Positions 19,751 through 29,500 of a stretch of DNA of 64,000 nucleotides are shown one piece after another (positions within the stretch are counted from its first letter, which is position 1; each line of letters opens with the position of its first letter). The stretch lies in assembly GCF_014859525.1 (NCBI RefSeq), contig NZ_JACUUB010000002.1, positions 62,001 to 126,000 on the forward strand, read 5' to 3'. A program made the translations under genes and the position numbers. The stretch is from Marinobacter sp. (GTDB lineage: Bacteria; Pseudomonadota; Gammaproteobacteria; Pseudomonadales; Oleiphilaceae). Under the pieces are notes generated by a model. That model was not told the DNA's origin. It ran no database searches and worked only from the letters and a program-made list of their open reading frames with translations.

Positions 19751-21826
19751 ATGACGTCACTGGATGACATCCCGGTTACCCAGCTCAAGGGCGTAGGAAG
19801 CGCCCTCGCGGACAAGCTTGCCAAGCTGGGCATCCACTCCGTTCAGGATCTCCTGTTCCACCTTCCCCACCGGTACGAAGACCGCACTCGGATAGTGCCC
19901 ATGGGTAGCCTGCGCATCGGCGACGTTGCTGTGGTTGAAGGCGAAGTGATGAAAACCGACCTGGTCATGGGGCGCCGGCGCTCACTGCAGGTGACGTTGC
20001 GCGATGACACCGGTTTTCTGGTGATGCGCTTTTTCCATTTCAATGCCGCCCAAAAGAACCAGTTGGTTGAAGGCACCAGAGTTCGGTGCTTTGGTGAGGT
20101 CCGCCCCGGTCGGGCGGGTTATGAATTCTATCATCCGGAATACCAGACCAACCCACCGCCCATGCCCGCCGCCAGTGAAGCCACCCTGACTCCGGTCTAC
20201 CCACTGACTGAGGGTATTCAGCAGCCAAGGGTAAGGGGGCTGTGCCAACAGGCGCTGGGTTATCTTGAGCGTTTCCCGATTAAAGACTGGTTGCCAGAGG
20301 CGTTGATGGCAGATTACCAGCTGCCCGGAATCACTGAGGCGGTAAAGCTGGTGCATTTGCCGCCTGCCGGCTCGCCAGTCCATTTATTGATGGAAGGTTG
20401 TCATCCCGCCCAGCAGCGACTTGTTATGGAGGAGTTACTCGCGCACCAGCTCAGTTTGTTGCGTGTTCGACAGCAAATACAGGCCCGGCACGCATTACCG
20501 CTATTGCCTGCGGGCGACTTGGCGGAGCGTTTTCTGGAACAATTGCCTTTTGCACTGACCGGTGCGCAAAAATACGTTGTGAAGGACATCCGCCAGGATC
20601 TCAGCCAGCCAATACCCATGTTGCGTCTGGTTCAGGGTGATGTCGGCTCCGGCAAAACCGTGGTTGCCGCGCTGGCTGCTATACAGGCCCTGGGGGCGGG
20701 CGCGCAGGTGGCCCTGATGGCACCTACCGAGATCCTGGCGGAGCAACACTACCGGAACTTTTCAGACTGGCTTGAGCCGTTGGGTGTCAGGCTTGCCTGG
20801 TTATCAGGCAAGGTCAAAGGCAAAGCCCGGCAAGAAGCGCTGGCGGCGGTGGCAGAGGGTCGTGCGCAAGTGGTCATCGGCACTCATGCGCTGTTCCAGC
20901 ACGAAGTCCGGTTTCAGCGACTGGCTCTGGTGATCGTTGATGAACAGCACCGCTTTGGCGTGCACCAGCGTCTTGCCCTGCGGGAAAAGGGCGTTGGCGG
21001 CAGCCTGGCACCTCACCAGTTGATCATGACGGCAACGCCGATCCCCAGAACTCTCGCCATGAGCGCCTACGCCGATCTGGATACCTCGGTCATTGACGAG
21101 CTGCCTCCGGGGCGCAAGCCTATCGAAACAATCGTGCTGCCAGACAGTCGCCGTGACGACATCGTTGAGCGAGTGCGCGGTGCTTGTCAGGCTGGCCGCC
21201 AGGCCTACTGGGTCTGTACCCTGATCGAAGAATCCGAGGCATTGCAGTGTCAGGCTGCAGAAGTGACCGCACAGGAGTTATCCGAACGCCTGCCAGACCT
21301 GAAAATCGGACTGGTGCACGGGCGATTGAAGGCCCAGGAAAAGGCCGATGTGATGGCGAGTTTTAAGACCGGTGAGCTTGATCTTCTGGTGGCGACGACG
21401 GTAATTGAGGTGGGTGTGGATGTGCCCAACGCCTCACTGATCATTATTGAAAACCCGGAACGCCTCGGCCTGGCACAGCTGCATCAGTTGCGGGGCAGGG
21501 TAGGCCGGGGCGAGCAGGCGAGTTTCTGTGTGTTGATGTACCACCCGCCCTTGTCTAATAACGGTAAAGCCAGGTTGCAGGCGCTGAGAGACAGCCAGGA
21601 CGGCTTTTTCATTGCGGAAAAGGATCTTGAGATTCGCGGTCCCGGTGAGGTGCTGGGTACCCGTCAAACCGGCTTGATGCAATTCCGGCTGGCAGAGTTT
21701 GAGCGGGACAAGGGCTGGATAGAACCGGTCAAGGAGATGGCACCGGGTTTGATGGCGCAGCCGAAAGCGGTTGACGCTCTGATTCGTCGATGGCTTGGAG
21801 AAAACAGTCGTTACGGTGAGGTATGA
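19751..21826 (+). CDS. recG: ATP-dependent DNA helicase RecG
   Basis: 691-residue branch-migration helicase that remodels stalled forks and Holliday junctions. The wedge/OB domain is N-terminal (PVTQLKGVGSALADKLAKLGI). Helicase motif I is GDVGSGKTVVA, motif Ia APTEILAEQHY, motif II DEQH, motif III TATPIPRTLA, and motif VI HQLRGRVGRG. Length matches E. coli RecG (693). GGAGG precedes the ATG. Second gene of the oxyR operon. Confidence 0.97.
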   Translation: MTSLDDIPVTQLKGVGSALADKLAKLGIHSVQDLLFHLPHRYEDRTRIVPMGSLRIGDVAVVEGEVMKTDLVMGRRRSLQVTLRDDTGFLVMRFFHFNAAQKNQLVEGTRVRCFGEVRPGRAGYEFYHPEYQTNPPPMPAASEATLTPVYPLTEGIQQPRVRGLCQQALGYLERFPIKDWLPEALMADYQLPGITEAVKLVHLPPAGSPVHLLMEGCHPAQQRLVMEELLAHQLSLLRVRQQIQARHALPLLPAGDLAERFLEQLPFALTGAQKYVVKDIRQDLSQPIPMLRLVQGDVGSGKTVVAALAAIQALGAGAQVALMAPTEILAEQHYRNFSDWLEPLGVRLAWLSGKVKGKARQEALAAVAEGRAQVVIGTHALFQHEVRFQRLALVIVDEQHRFGVHQRLALREKGVGGSLAPHQLIMTATPIPRTLAMSAYADLDTSVIDELPPGRKPIETIVLPDSRRDDIVERVRGACQAGRQAYWVCTLIEESEALQCQAAEVTAQELSERLPDLKIGLVHGRLKAQEKADVMASFKTGELDLLVATTVIEVGVDVPNASLIIIENPERLGLAQLHQLRGRVGRGEQASFCVLMYHPPLSNNGKARLQALRDSQDGFFIAEKDLEIRGPGEVLGTRQTGLMQFRLAEFERDKGWIEPVKEMAPGLMAQPKAVDALIRRWLGENSRYGEV

Positions 21827-21944
21827 GCCCGTGGTGCCATAGCGACAGCGAGTCTTGCGCTGAGTCAGTTATTGTTGGTTGTTACCTTGATAATACCTGC
21901 GAAATGCAGCCAAATAGAAATTGAACATTCATTCGGAGATAGTT

Positions 21945-23312
21945 ATGGAACTGCCTGTCGTGGTTCAACAAGCTCTTGGCGACAATGCCGCCGGTGTGTC
22001 ATTGCGGAGCGTGAGCCAGGTCCAAGCCCACCATGTGTTACGAATGGTGTTGCTGACCGACAGCGACGGTAATCTGCAGGTTATTTGCCGTCGTGACGAT
22101 ATGCTCGATCTTGAGCTGCTAAACAAGCGCCTGGGCCGGGATCTGAGAATGATGCAGCGCCGCGAACAGGTACGAGTGCGCCAGCGGTCAGGGTTGCAGG
22201 AGCTGCCGGCATTACCCTCATTAACCGGTTGGCCCACGGTGGTGGATCGCCGCGTTGACCAGCTGGCCTCTGTAGCTCTGGAATTGACGGACCAGAACCT
22301 GGCCATTGTGATGCCGGCCGAGGATTTTGCGCAGTTGACGGTCAATGCCGATCGTTTTGATTGCGCGGTAGAGACCGGCACCGTCTGTGTGAATCTGGAC
22401 AACCATGGCGCGGATCGCGATCAATTGCATTCGGCCATCAAGAAGTTTACCGGTTTGCGCATCCAGCAGCGGCTGGAAGACACTCTGGAGCTGCCGCCGC
22501 TGCCTGAAACCGCCCAGCGCATTATCCACTTGCGGGTGAACCCCAATGCGGTGATGGGTGACCTGGTCGATGTGGTGGAGAGTGACCCCAGCCTGGCGGC
22601 ACAGGTGGTCAGTTGGGCGTCTTCGTCTTTCTATGCGGCAGCGGGGCAAGTGCGCTCTGTGCACGATGCAGTCTCCAGAGTGCTGGGCTTTGATCTGGTT
22701 ATGAACCTGGCGATGGGGCTGGCGCTTGGCCGGGCCCTGAAGCACCCCAAGGATCATCCCGACGGTTACGTGGATTATTGGCAGCAGGCGATCTGGCAGG
22801 CCCAGTCAGCGGGCATCCTGGCCAGTATGATGCCCAGAGGCCAGCGGCCATTGTTTGGCCTGGCCTATTTGGCAGGACTGCTTCACAACTTTGGCCATCT
22901 AGTCCTCGCCCAGGTTTTTCCGCCTCACTTCAAACTGGTGTGCCGGTCGTTGGAGGTGAATCCTAATATTGATTCCAGTGTGATAGAGCACTTTCTGCTG
23001 GGCATCACCCGTGAACAGATCGCGGCGCAACTGATGGAAAACTGGGGCATGCCAGACGAGGTAACCCTGGCCATCCGTTACCAAAAAAACCCGGCCTACG
23101 ATGGGCTCCACAACGTCTATTCACGTCTTTTATGGTTGGGGCGGCAGCTGTTGACAGAACGCGGCGTGGCATTAGGTGCGGGTGAGACGGTGGCCCAGTC
23201 CGTCTACGATCAATTGGGCTTGGACCGGGAGGCAGTCGAGGCGCAGTTTGATGAGTTGGTCAACAGCAAAGACAGCATCATGGCGATGGCCGGCATGATG
23301 GGCCAAAACTAA
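21945..23312 (+). CDS. Aminoacyl-tRNA deacylase-like (YbaK) plus HDOD fusion protein
   Basis: 455-residue two-part protein. Residues about 1-160 look like a YbaK/prolyl-tRNA-editing-type domain (VVVQQALGDNAAGVSLRSV, LLTDSDGNLQVICRRDDMLDLELLNKRLGRDLRMM). Residues about 180-400 are an HDOD domain (LPPLPETAQRIIHLRVNPNAVMGDLVDVVESDPSLAAQVVSWA; LAYLAGLLHNFGHLVLA). This architecture occurs in Pseudomonas and relatives; HDOD proteins act in signalling, but the role of this one is unknown. The ATG at 21945 has GGAG upstream; the frame opens at 21921 on a TTG. Confidence 0.82.
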   Translation: MELPVVVQQALGDNAAGVSLRSVSQVQAHHVLRMVLLTDSDGNLQVICRRDDMLDLELLNKRLGRDLRMMQRREQVRVRQRSGLQELPALPSLTGWPTVVDRRVDQLASVALELTDQNLAIVMPAEDFAQLTVNADRFDCAVETGTVCVNLDNHGADRDQLHSAIKKFTGLRIQQRLEDTLELPPLPETAQRIIHLRVNPNAVMGDLVDVVESDPSLAAQVVSWASSSFYAAAGQVRSVHDAVSRVLGFDLVMNLAMGLALGRALKHPKDHPDGYVDYWQQAIWQAQSAGILASMMPRGQRPLFGLAYLAGLLHNFGHLVLAQVFPPHFKLVCRSLEVNPNIDSSVIEHFLLGITREQIAAQLMENWGMPDEVTLAIRYQKNPAYDGLHNVYSRLLWLGRQLLTERGVALGAGETVAQSVYDQLGLDREAVEAQFDELVNSKDSIMAMAGMMGQN

Positions 23313-23314
23313 CG

Positions 23315-23345
23315 AAAAAAGCCGGCACGTTAGGCCGGCAAGATC
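23315..23345 (-). terminator. Minus-strand rho-independent terminator
   Basis: GCCGGC arms at 23321-23326 and 23334-23339. The A-run on the left makes a U-tract only when transcribed leftward; there is none for rightward transcription. It therefore ends a minus-strand RNA coming from the DUF2489 gene or from a promoter inside 23346-23591. Confidence 0.8.
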
Positions 23346-23591
23346 ACCCGCTTGTTGCAGAGTTGTCCAAAACGCTCAGGAGAAAACAACACCAACCATC
23401 GCCCGGAGGCATGGTGCAGGGTCTTGATCTAAAGTTAGACAAACTTGGGAAAAAGAAAAGCAGAAAACGGTGCCGCAACAGAAATGAGCGCGGCGTCAGT
23501 TTTTCGAGGCGACGAAACCTGTTGTTTTGACGTGTGATATTTTTCGTGGCGACGATTCTCTGTTACAAAAAATTACATAAAGGGGGTGGTT
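23346..23591 (-). other. Noncoding stretch upstream of a minus-strand terminator; candidate sRNA or 3'UTR
   Basis: No frame of 60 codons or more lies wholly within it on either strand. It contains two copies of TTTTTCG(A/T)GGCGACGA (plus-strand reading, 23500-23515 and 23540-23555), identical at 15 of 16 positions and exactly 40 bp apart. With the terminator at 23315 it could be a 3'UTR of the DUF2489 gene or an independent small RNA of up to about 250 nt. No confident promoter was identified. Confidence 0.4.
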
Positions 23592-24050
23592 TCAGTCAAA
23601 CCGGTAATGCCGAATAGCCGTTGCCGCCCGCCGTACCTCATCGGAATGCAGTTCTTCTACCGCAAGACGCTCTTTGTCCATCTTCTGAACAAATTTGGTA
23701 TCGGTGCTTTGCCGGGCACGATGGGTGGGCATGTGCTGGATTTTTTCATGAACCTCCTGGAACACCCGGTAAGGCGATTTATTCAGTAGGTCTGGGGCTA
23801 CATAGTCCAGCAGTCCCTTCAATCGCAGGCAGGCCTCAGAGTGCTCCACCTGATCTTCTTCAACCGCCATGGCAATAATGCGGATGCTTTCGATCATCTC
23901 GTCCCGTCGTTTGGCCTGGAATTCTGCTGTTTTTCTCTGGCGTAAGCGGTGCTCAGAAAGGGCCTTTGCTTGCCGCCAGATGTAGAACAACAAAATCGCG
24001 ATTACGACCAGGCCGATGGCTATGATGGCCAGTTGAAGCCCTCTGGGCAT
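23592..24050 (-). CDS. DUF2489-like membrane-anchored protein
   Basis: 152-residue protein with one N-terminal transmembrane segment (LAIIAIGLVVIAILLFYIW, about 7-25) followed by a basic stretch and a cytoplasmic helical domain (RRDEMIESIRIIAMAVEEDQVEHSEACLRLKGLLDYV). The pattern fits the DUF2489 family; function unknown. Downstream of the molybdopterin oxidoreductase on the same strand with 25 bp between, so probably co-transcribed with it. Confidence 0.72.
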   Translation of the reverse strand: MPRGLQLAIIAIGLVVIAILLFYIWRQAKALSEHRLRQRKTAEFQAKRRDEMIESIRIIAMAVEEDQVEHSEACLRLKGLLDYVAPDLLNKSPYRVFQEVHEKIQHMPTHRARQSTDTKFVQKMDKERLAVEELHSDEVRRAATAIRHYRFD

Positions 24051-24075
24051 AGTGAATCTCCCGGTTCAGAATGGG

Positions 24076-26370
24076 TCACGCCTTCTCGCGTTGAACCTCA
24101 GTTTGCCAGACTTTGACGTCCACTACCTGCCCATTCAACACCGAGGTGCCAGAAACCGGATCAACCTGGGCGTCGTCCAGCACATCATTGATGCTGGCAC
24201 CAGCATGGGCGGTGGCAATGGACTGGCCAGTGCCCGGGCGGTTATGCCCCCAGCCGTGGGGAATGGAAACCACACCGGGCATTATGTCACTCGTTATTTC
24301 TACGGGTAATATCACAGATCGATCAGCAGACCCGATGTGTGCCTGCTGGCCCTCTTCAAGACCGCGAGCATCCGCATCCTGCGGGTGAATCATTAATGTG
24401 CAGCGGTTCTTTCCTTTTACCAGTCGCTGGCTGTTGTGCATCCAGGAGTTGTTGCTCCGGACATGGCGCCGGCCAATCATCAGCAAACCGTCAGTTGCCG
24501 GTTGCTCCAGCAACGCTTTCAGGCGTTCCACATCGGCCAGGTAGCGGCGAGGCGCAATCTGGATCTTGCCATCCCGGGTGAACAGGCGTTCCGGCAAACT
24601 TGGTTGCAGCGGGCCCAGATCGACCCCGCTCGGATAGCCTTTCAGTAACGACAATGACAGGCCCTTGGGCAGATCCTGCCAGCGCCGGTTCAAAGGGCTC
24701 AGGTTTGCCAGCCCTTTCAGCGGATGACGCTTGGGCAGAATATCCATAACCAGATCCAGAGCGGGTTGCGCCAGCTTGCCCGCCTTGCCCAGGTTGGCGC
24801 CGTAGGGCCCGGTTCTTAACAGCATATCAAGTATCGGGTCGGGCCCGATTTGTTTAAAGGCCCGCCACCCCAGCTCTGCGCGCAAGGGCAGGCTGCCACC
24901 CGCGCGCTCTTTTTCCAGGCGGTGGGCGAGTTCCAGAAGAATCTGCCAGTCGTGACGGGTGTCGGCACCCGGGTCAAACAGCGCCTCGCTGTACTTGGCC
25001 ACATTACGAACCGCAAACATGCTGAAAATCAGATCGTAATGGCTACGCTCAAGTGCCGCTGTCGGTGGCAAAATAACATCGGCGTGGCGGGTGGTTTCAT
25101 TCAGGTAGTAATCGATCGATACCATGAAGTCCAGCTCGCCCAGCGCTTGATCCAGGCGCTGGCCATTAGGGCTTGATAGCACAGGATTGCCAGCTACTGT
25201 CACAAAGGCACGGACCTGGCCTTCGCCCGGTGTCAGTATCTCGTCCGCCATGGTACTGGCCGGGTATTCGCCGGCAAACTCCGGTAGCTTCTTTACCCGG
25301 CTGTGGCGTTTGCCAAAATGACCGTTCTGGCCAGACATAGCGCCCAAAGCGATCAGATCCACAGCGGGCTGAGTGAACAGTACACCACCCGGAATATCCA
25401 GTTTGCCGGTAAGAATATTCAGACAGTAGGCCAGCCAGGTGGTGGTGCCACCAAAGGCCTGAGTGCTGGTGCCCATGCGAGTGTACAACGCGGCCTTGCG
25501 AGTGTTGGCAAGGTCGCGGGCCAGCTGGCGGATGGTCTCTGCAGACAGGCCGGTGTGGTCCGCTACAGACTCTGGTGCAAAGCTCAGGCAGGCGAGGTGC
25601 AGCAGGTCAAGATCTTTGAGTAAACGCTCGGCCGCACCGGTGTTGACCAGCTTTTCATCAAACAACGTGTATACCATGGCCATCAGCACCAAGGCATCGG
25701 TGCCCGGGCGCACAAAGTGGAACGCGTCGGCCAGCTTTGCGGTCTCGGTGCGCCGAGGGTCGATGACCACCAGCTTGCCGCCCCGTTGCTTGAGCGCTTT
25801 CAGTCGCCCGCGCACATCCGGAACCGTCATCAGGCTGCCGTTAGAGGCCATTGGGTTGCCACCAATACAGATAAACAGATCAGTATTGTCGATGTCGGGA
25901 ATAGGGAACAGAATTTGGTGCCCGAACATCTCCAGGCTTGCCAGCATGTGGGGTAGCTGGTCATTGGACGTTGCCGAGAACCGGTTTTGGGTGCCGATGG
26001 CCCGCAGGAACGGCATGGTGGTCATCATGGCACCGTGATTATGCACATTGGGGTTGCCCAGATACACACCAACGCTGTTTTTGCCGTGCTGACGGCGAAC
26101 CTGATGCAGACGGCTGGCGACCAGGTCAAAAGCCTCATCCCAGGATATTTCTTGCCAACCGTCAGCGGTTTTGCGTACCGGCTTCCTGAGCCGTTCCGGG
26201 TCCTCGTGCAAATCCTGCAGCGCCACTGCTTTCGGACAGATGTGGCCTTGGCTGAGCGGGTCTTGCTCGTCGCCTTTTATGGATGCAATCTTGCCATCCT
26301 TCACCTCAATGGCGACGCCACACATGGCCTCACAAAGATGACAGGTACGGTAGTGTGTGCCGTTTTGCAT
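24076..26370 (-). CDS. Molybdopterin-dependent oxidoreductase
   Basis: 764-residue member of the DMSO-reductase/formate-dehydrogenase-like superfamily. An N-terminal 4Fe-4S site (CHLCEAMCG, then HICPKA) is followed by the molybdopterin domains (GNPMASNGSLMTVPDVRGRLKA, VVIDPRRTETAKLADAFHFVRPGTDALVLMAM) and a C-terminal dinucleotide-binding domain (RNNSWMHNSQRL-type, PHGWGHNRPG). There is no twin-arginine signal, so it is probably cytoplasmic. No electron-transfer partner subunit lies beside it. The substrate cannot be inferred. The ATG at 26370 has GGGAG 7 nt upstream. Confidence 0.88.
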   Translation of the reverse strand: MQNGTHYRTCHLCEAMCGVAIEVKDGKIASIKGDEQDPLSQGHICPKAVALQDLHEDPERLRKPVRKTADGWQEISWDEAFDLVASRLHQVRRQHGKNSVGVYLGNPNVHNHGAMMTTMPFLRAIGTQNRFSATSNDQLPHMLASLEMFGHQILFPIPDIDNTDLFICIGGNPMASNGSLMTVPDVRGRLKALKQRGGKLVVIDPRRTETAKLADAFHFVRPGTDALVLMAMVYTLFDEKLVNTGAAERLLKDLDLLHLACLSFAPESVADHTGLSAETIRQLARDLANTRKAALYTRMGTSTQAFGGTTTWLAYCLNILTGKLDIPGGVLFTQPAVDLIALGAMSGQNGHFGKRHSRVKKLPEFAGEYPASTMADEILTPGEGQVRAFVTVAGNPVLSSPNGQRLDQALGELDFMVSIDYYLNETTRHADVILPPTAALERSHYDLIFSMFAVRNVAKYSEALFDPGADTRHDWQILLELAHRLEKERAGGSLPLRAELGWRAFKQIGPDPILDMLLRTGPYGANLGKAGKLAQPALDLVMDILPKRHPLKGLANLSPLNRRWQDLPKGLSLSLLKGYPSGVDLGPLQPSLPERLFTRDGKIQIAPRRYLADVERLKALLEQPATDGLLMIGRRHVRSNNSWMHNSQRLVKGKNRCTLMIHPQDADARGLEEGQQAHIGSADRSVILPVEITSDIMPGVVSIPHGWGHNRPGTGQSIATAHAGASINDVLDDAQVDPVSGTSVLNGQVVDVKVWQTEVQREKA

Positions 26371-26476
26371 CGGATTCTCCCGGATTTTTGTTTTAAGTTT
26401 CAAGTTGCAACCAGATTATCAGGAAATGGCTGTCAGTTGAAAGCAAGGATAATAGAGGGGTATGACCTTTGTTCAT

Positions 26477-26502
26477 AAAAAAGGCCAGTCCGGAGACTGG
26501 CC
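26477..26502 (-). terminator. Terminator of first AupB-like gene
   Basis: Perfect 8-bp stem GGCCAGTC / GACTGGCC with CGGA loop. The six A on the left give a U-tract in leftward transcription, 31 bp beyond the stop at 26533. Confidence 0.93.
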
Positions 26503-26532
26503 TGAACGTCTATCGAGAGGTTGATAGAAGAC

Positions 26533-29500
26533 TTAATGCTCGATCGGCAGTTCCTTTATGGGGTTTGAGATGAAGTTCAGGTAGATGCCGCCTTCCGGAA
26601 TCGTCAGCGGAATCAAGACTGCCCCTGAGTCCGCTGACGACCCGTCAAGAAGGTTCTCACAATCCGAGGTATCACCGAACAGGAGTCCCCCCAGACAGCT
26701 GATCAGCCCGATGCCGGAATTAACAATCGCACTTTCGGTACTGACCAGCACGTTGATGTCGGGCGCGTTTTTGTTGCGCTGTTCGATCTGCATCCGGCCA
26801 TCGTCGAAGAAGGTGATGGGGCCATCCAGGCTCAATGTAATCGGCAGATTGTACAGGTTATGCTGGAGCACCCCCTGGAGCGGTACGGAGAGGTTTGGCG
26901 CATCGAGGGTCAGCTCTGCCGTGGTTTTGAAGATAGGGCCACCGTTGGCATCTTCTATAATAATGCCTTCAATGAGTTGGTCCCTGCGGCCTTCTGCACC
27001 CTCGCTGTAGCGCATTCTCAGTACCTGCGGGCCGGTAACCTGATCGCCAAGGCCGTCCAGCACTACGGTTGCGGACGTTGCAACGAGCATAGTCGGGTAC
27101 AGTAAAATCTTGATGCCCGCTTTGTTGGTTTCCGGGTCGATGGCGGGACCAACGACTTCGGTGTTCAAACCGTAGGTCTGATAAATGAACTTGTCGCGGG
27201 GGCAGCCACCTTCGGTATCGGCCGCACATCCCACGGCGGCCCCTGCCGGTGCGCCCAGGACGGTTGCCTGTTTCCCTTTAACAAGAAGCTTCGCGGCATT
27301 GGCCGAAGGCAGGAAACCGCCCATTCCATCACTTTCGTGCTCGAATGGTTCCAGGCAACTTTCTCCGCCAAGAGTGGGACAATCAACTTCAAAGTTTGAA
27401 TTGGTATCCCTGACAGGCAAGTTCCGGAGTGGTGTAAACACCGACGCAATGGACTCGGCGCCCCGAAAGTAGATGGTCATGTCCGGGCCGCCAACAGCCT
27501 CCGGGTTGACCAGGAGATCCGTTTTCAGGGGATAACCCGGCCCCTGGTCGGAGCAAATAGCTTGAGCACAATTGCCCACGGCGGTAGACGAACGCAGCGT
27601 GTAGCGGTAAAAGCTGCCTGGTTCCCATGGCTGATCCGGGAAGAACCGGATGCGCTGGTTGTTCTTTTCAATGCGGCCGCTGACGATCTCGCCGGCGCCG
27701 ACAGCGGTTGCCGGGTCGCTGACCTTTTCAACAACCAATGTCTCTCTGTTGATCGTGTCAACACGCATGGACTGGGAGAACACGACAATGATCGGGCGGT
27801 CTGCCGGCATGTCTGTAATTGGCAACATGTCGCCAGCAGGGCCGCTGGGCGCTGCATCAAGACATTGGCCATGGCTCAGAGTCCCGAAATCAGCAGCCGT
27901 GGTCACGCAGGGGAAGCCGGGATAAGTCGTCAAGGCAATCGGCGAGCGTTTCGTTACGCTGTCATCGTTGTCGCCGGTTGAGGCCATGACGAAATCGAGG
28001 TCCTGGAAGAGGGCTTGGTTGCCTGCCAGGTCCGAGAGCCCGTTCGGAGAGACCCGGTACGCCAGGCCATGTTTCAGGCCGCCCTCAGGATTGATGGTGA
28101 GCGTTGTGCCGTCCACTTTCACATGAAGATTCTCAACAACGGTTCCAGCTTCAAACAGGGTAACGCCATTCGAGGCCGTCGCTGGGTCCAGTGGTTCATC
28201 AAAATTCAGAATCACGGGATCACCCGGGCGCTGCATGGCCTGGCGAGTGCGGGGAATGGCACTCTCCGGGCCGGGCATCCAGCTGACCAGCTGCGGCGAT
28301 GTGGTGTCCAGTTCGCGTATTGAATCGGCGTCCAGTACAGAGTCCACATCGGTGGCCGCCTGTAAGTGGAAGGCAATGGTGGAGTCGGTAAATTCCTGAC
28401 CCAAAAGGTTAGGCTCGACTATGCCGATGGCATCAATCGTCAGAATGCCATCCTGGACCAGCGCAATCCCGCGCAGCTCCACCCCCATCAGATCCTGAGA
28501 CAGCGATGCATTGGGCTGGGCCTCTTCGGTGTTCATGGAGACATCCATAAACAGGGTGATATGGCGCGGTGCGTTCAGGTCGTCGGTATAGGGATTCGGG
28601 CTGAGGTAGCCAGACGCATCCGACAGCATGGTGACCTTGATGTTACCTGTCGTCTGCAGCTGGCCCGTAGCGGCGTCCAGGATGGGAACCTCGCCGCCTA
28701 TGCGAACATCCAGGCTGGTGCTGTTCAGCACACTGCCTTTGGGTACCCGCAATGGCAGCGCCTCATCCGACTTGAAAGCAGGGGCATAAGCCAGCTCAAC
28801 AAACAGATCGCCTGTTTGCTGGGAGGGGCCTGCTACGCCCTGAAGTACAGAGTTCAGGGTAACACCGTTGATAATCTGGCCGTTCAGGATAGAGCGTTGC
28901 GCGGCATCTTCCGATGCTCCCTGGGCCAGGCCGGAATCTACCGCAGTCTGTTGCAGAACCACGGTCGGGCCGGTAGCGCGGGGCTGGAAACTGAATTCCT
29001 GGCTGAAGCGGTCACCGTCCGGGCCGTTGGTCAGGCTGGTCAGGTTATTCAGCCTAAGTGTATAGGTCTGGCCTGACTGCAGCACATCGGCCTTGCTGCC
29101 GCAGTCTTCAATATTCGCTGTCAGGCACGGATCAACCGTAATGCGATTGCCTTTGACCAGTAAGGTGGCGGGCACAGCCTGATTGTCTGAATCCAGCAGT
29201 TCAATGGTGCCGCCGAGTTTTTTCCAGTCCGGATGGACCGGATGGGTCATCGCGAGGCGGAAGGTGGAGAAATTCATCGCCCGGAAGGCGCTGCCCTCAT
29301 CCGGCACCTGCCAGGCCACCCGGAATGTTTCGTCTGTGTTGGTCAGGCTGGCGATGGCGGTAAAATCGCCCCGCGTGTCGAACTGAATGCCCGGCTCGCC
29401 GACGGCGTTCGGGGTGGCGATGGTGCGGCCACCCTGGGTCGAAAGCGGCTGCTCGAAGGTGACGGAGTAGCGTGTCAGGGTATCGAGCCTGTTCACCGGT

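Noticed and set aside
23521-23591. A second Crc-sequestering RNA (CrcY-like) in the noncoding stretch
   Set aside because: It lacks repeated AAnAAnAA clusters and a sigma-54 promoter; the TGTTAC at 23561 alone is not enough.
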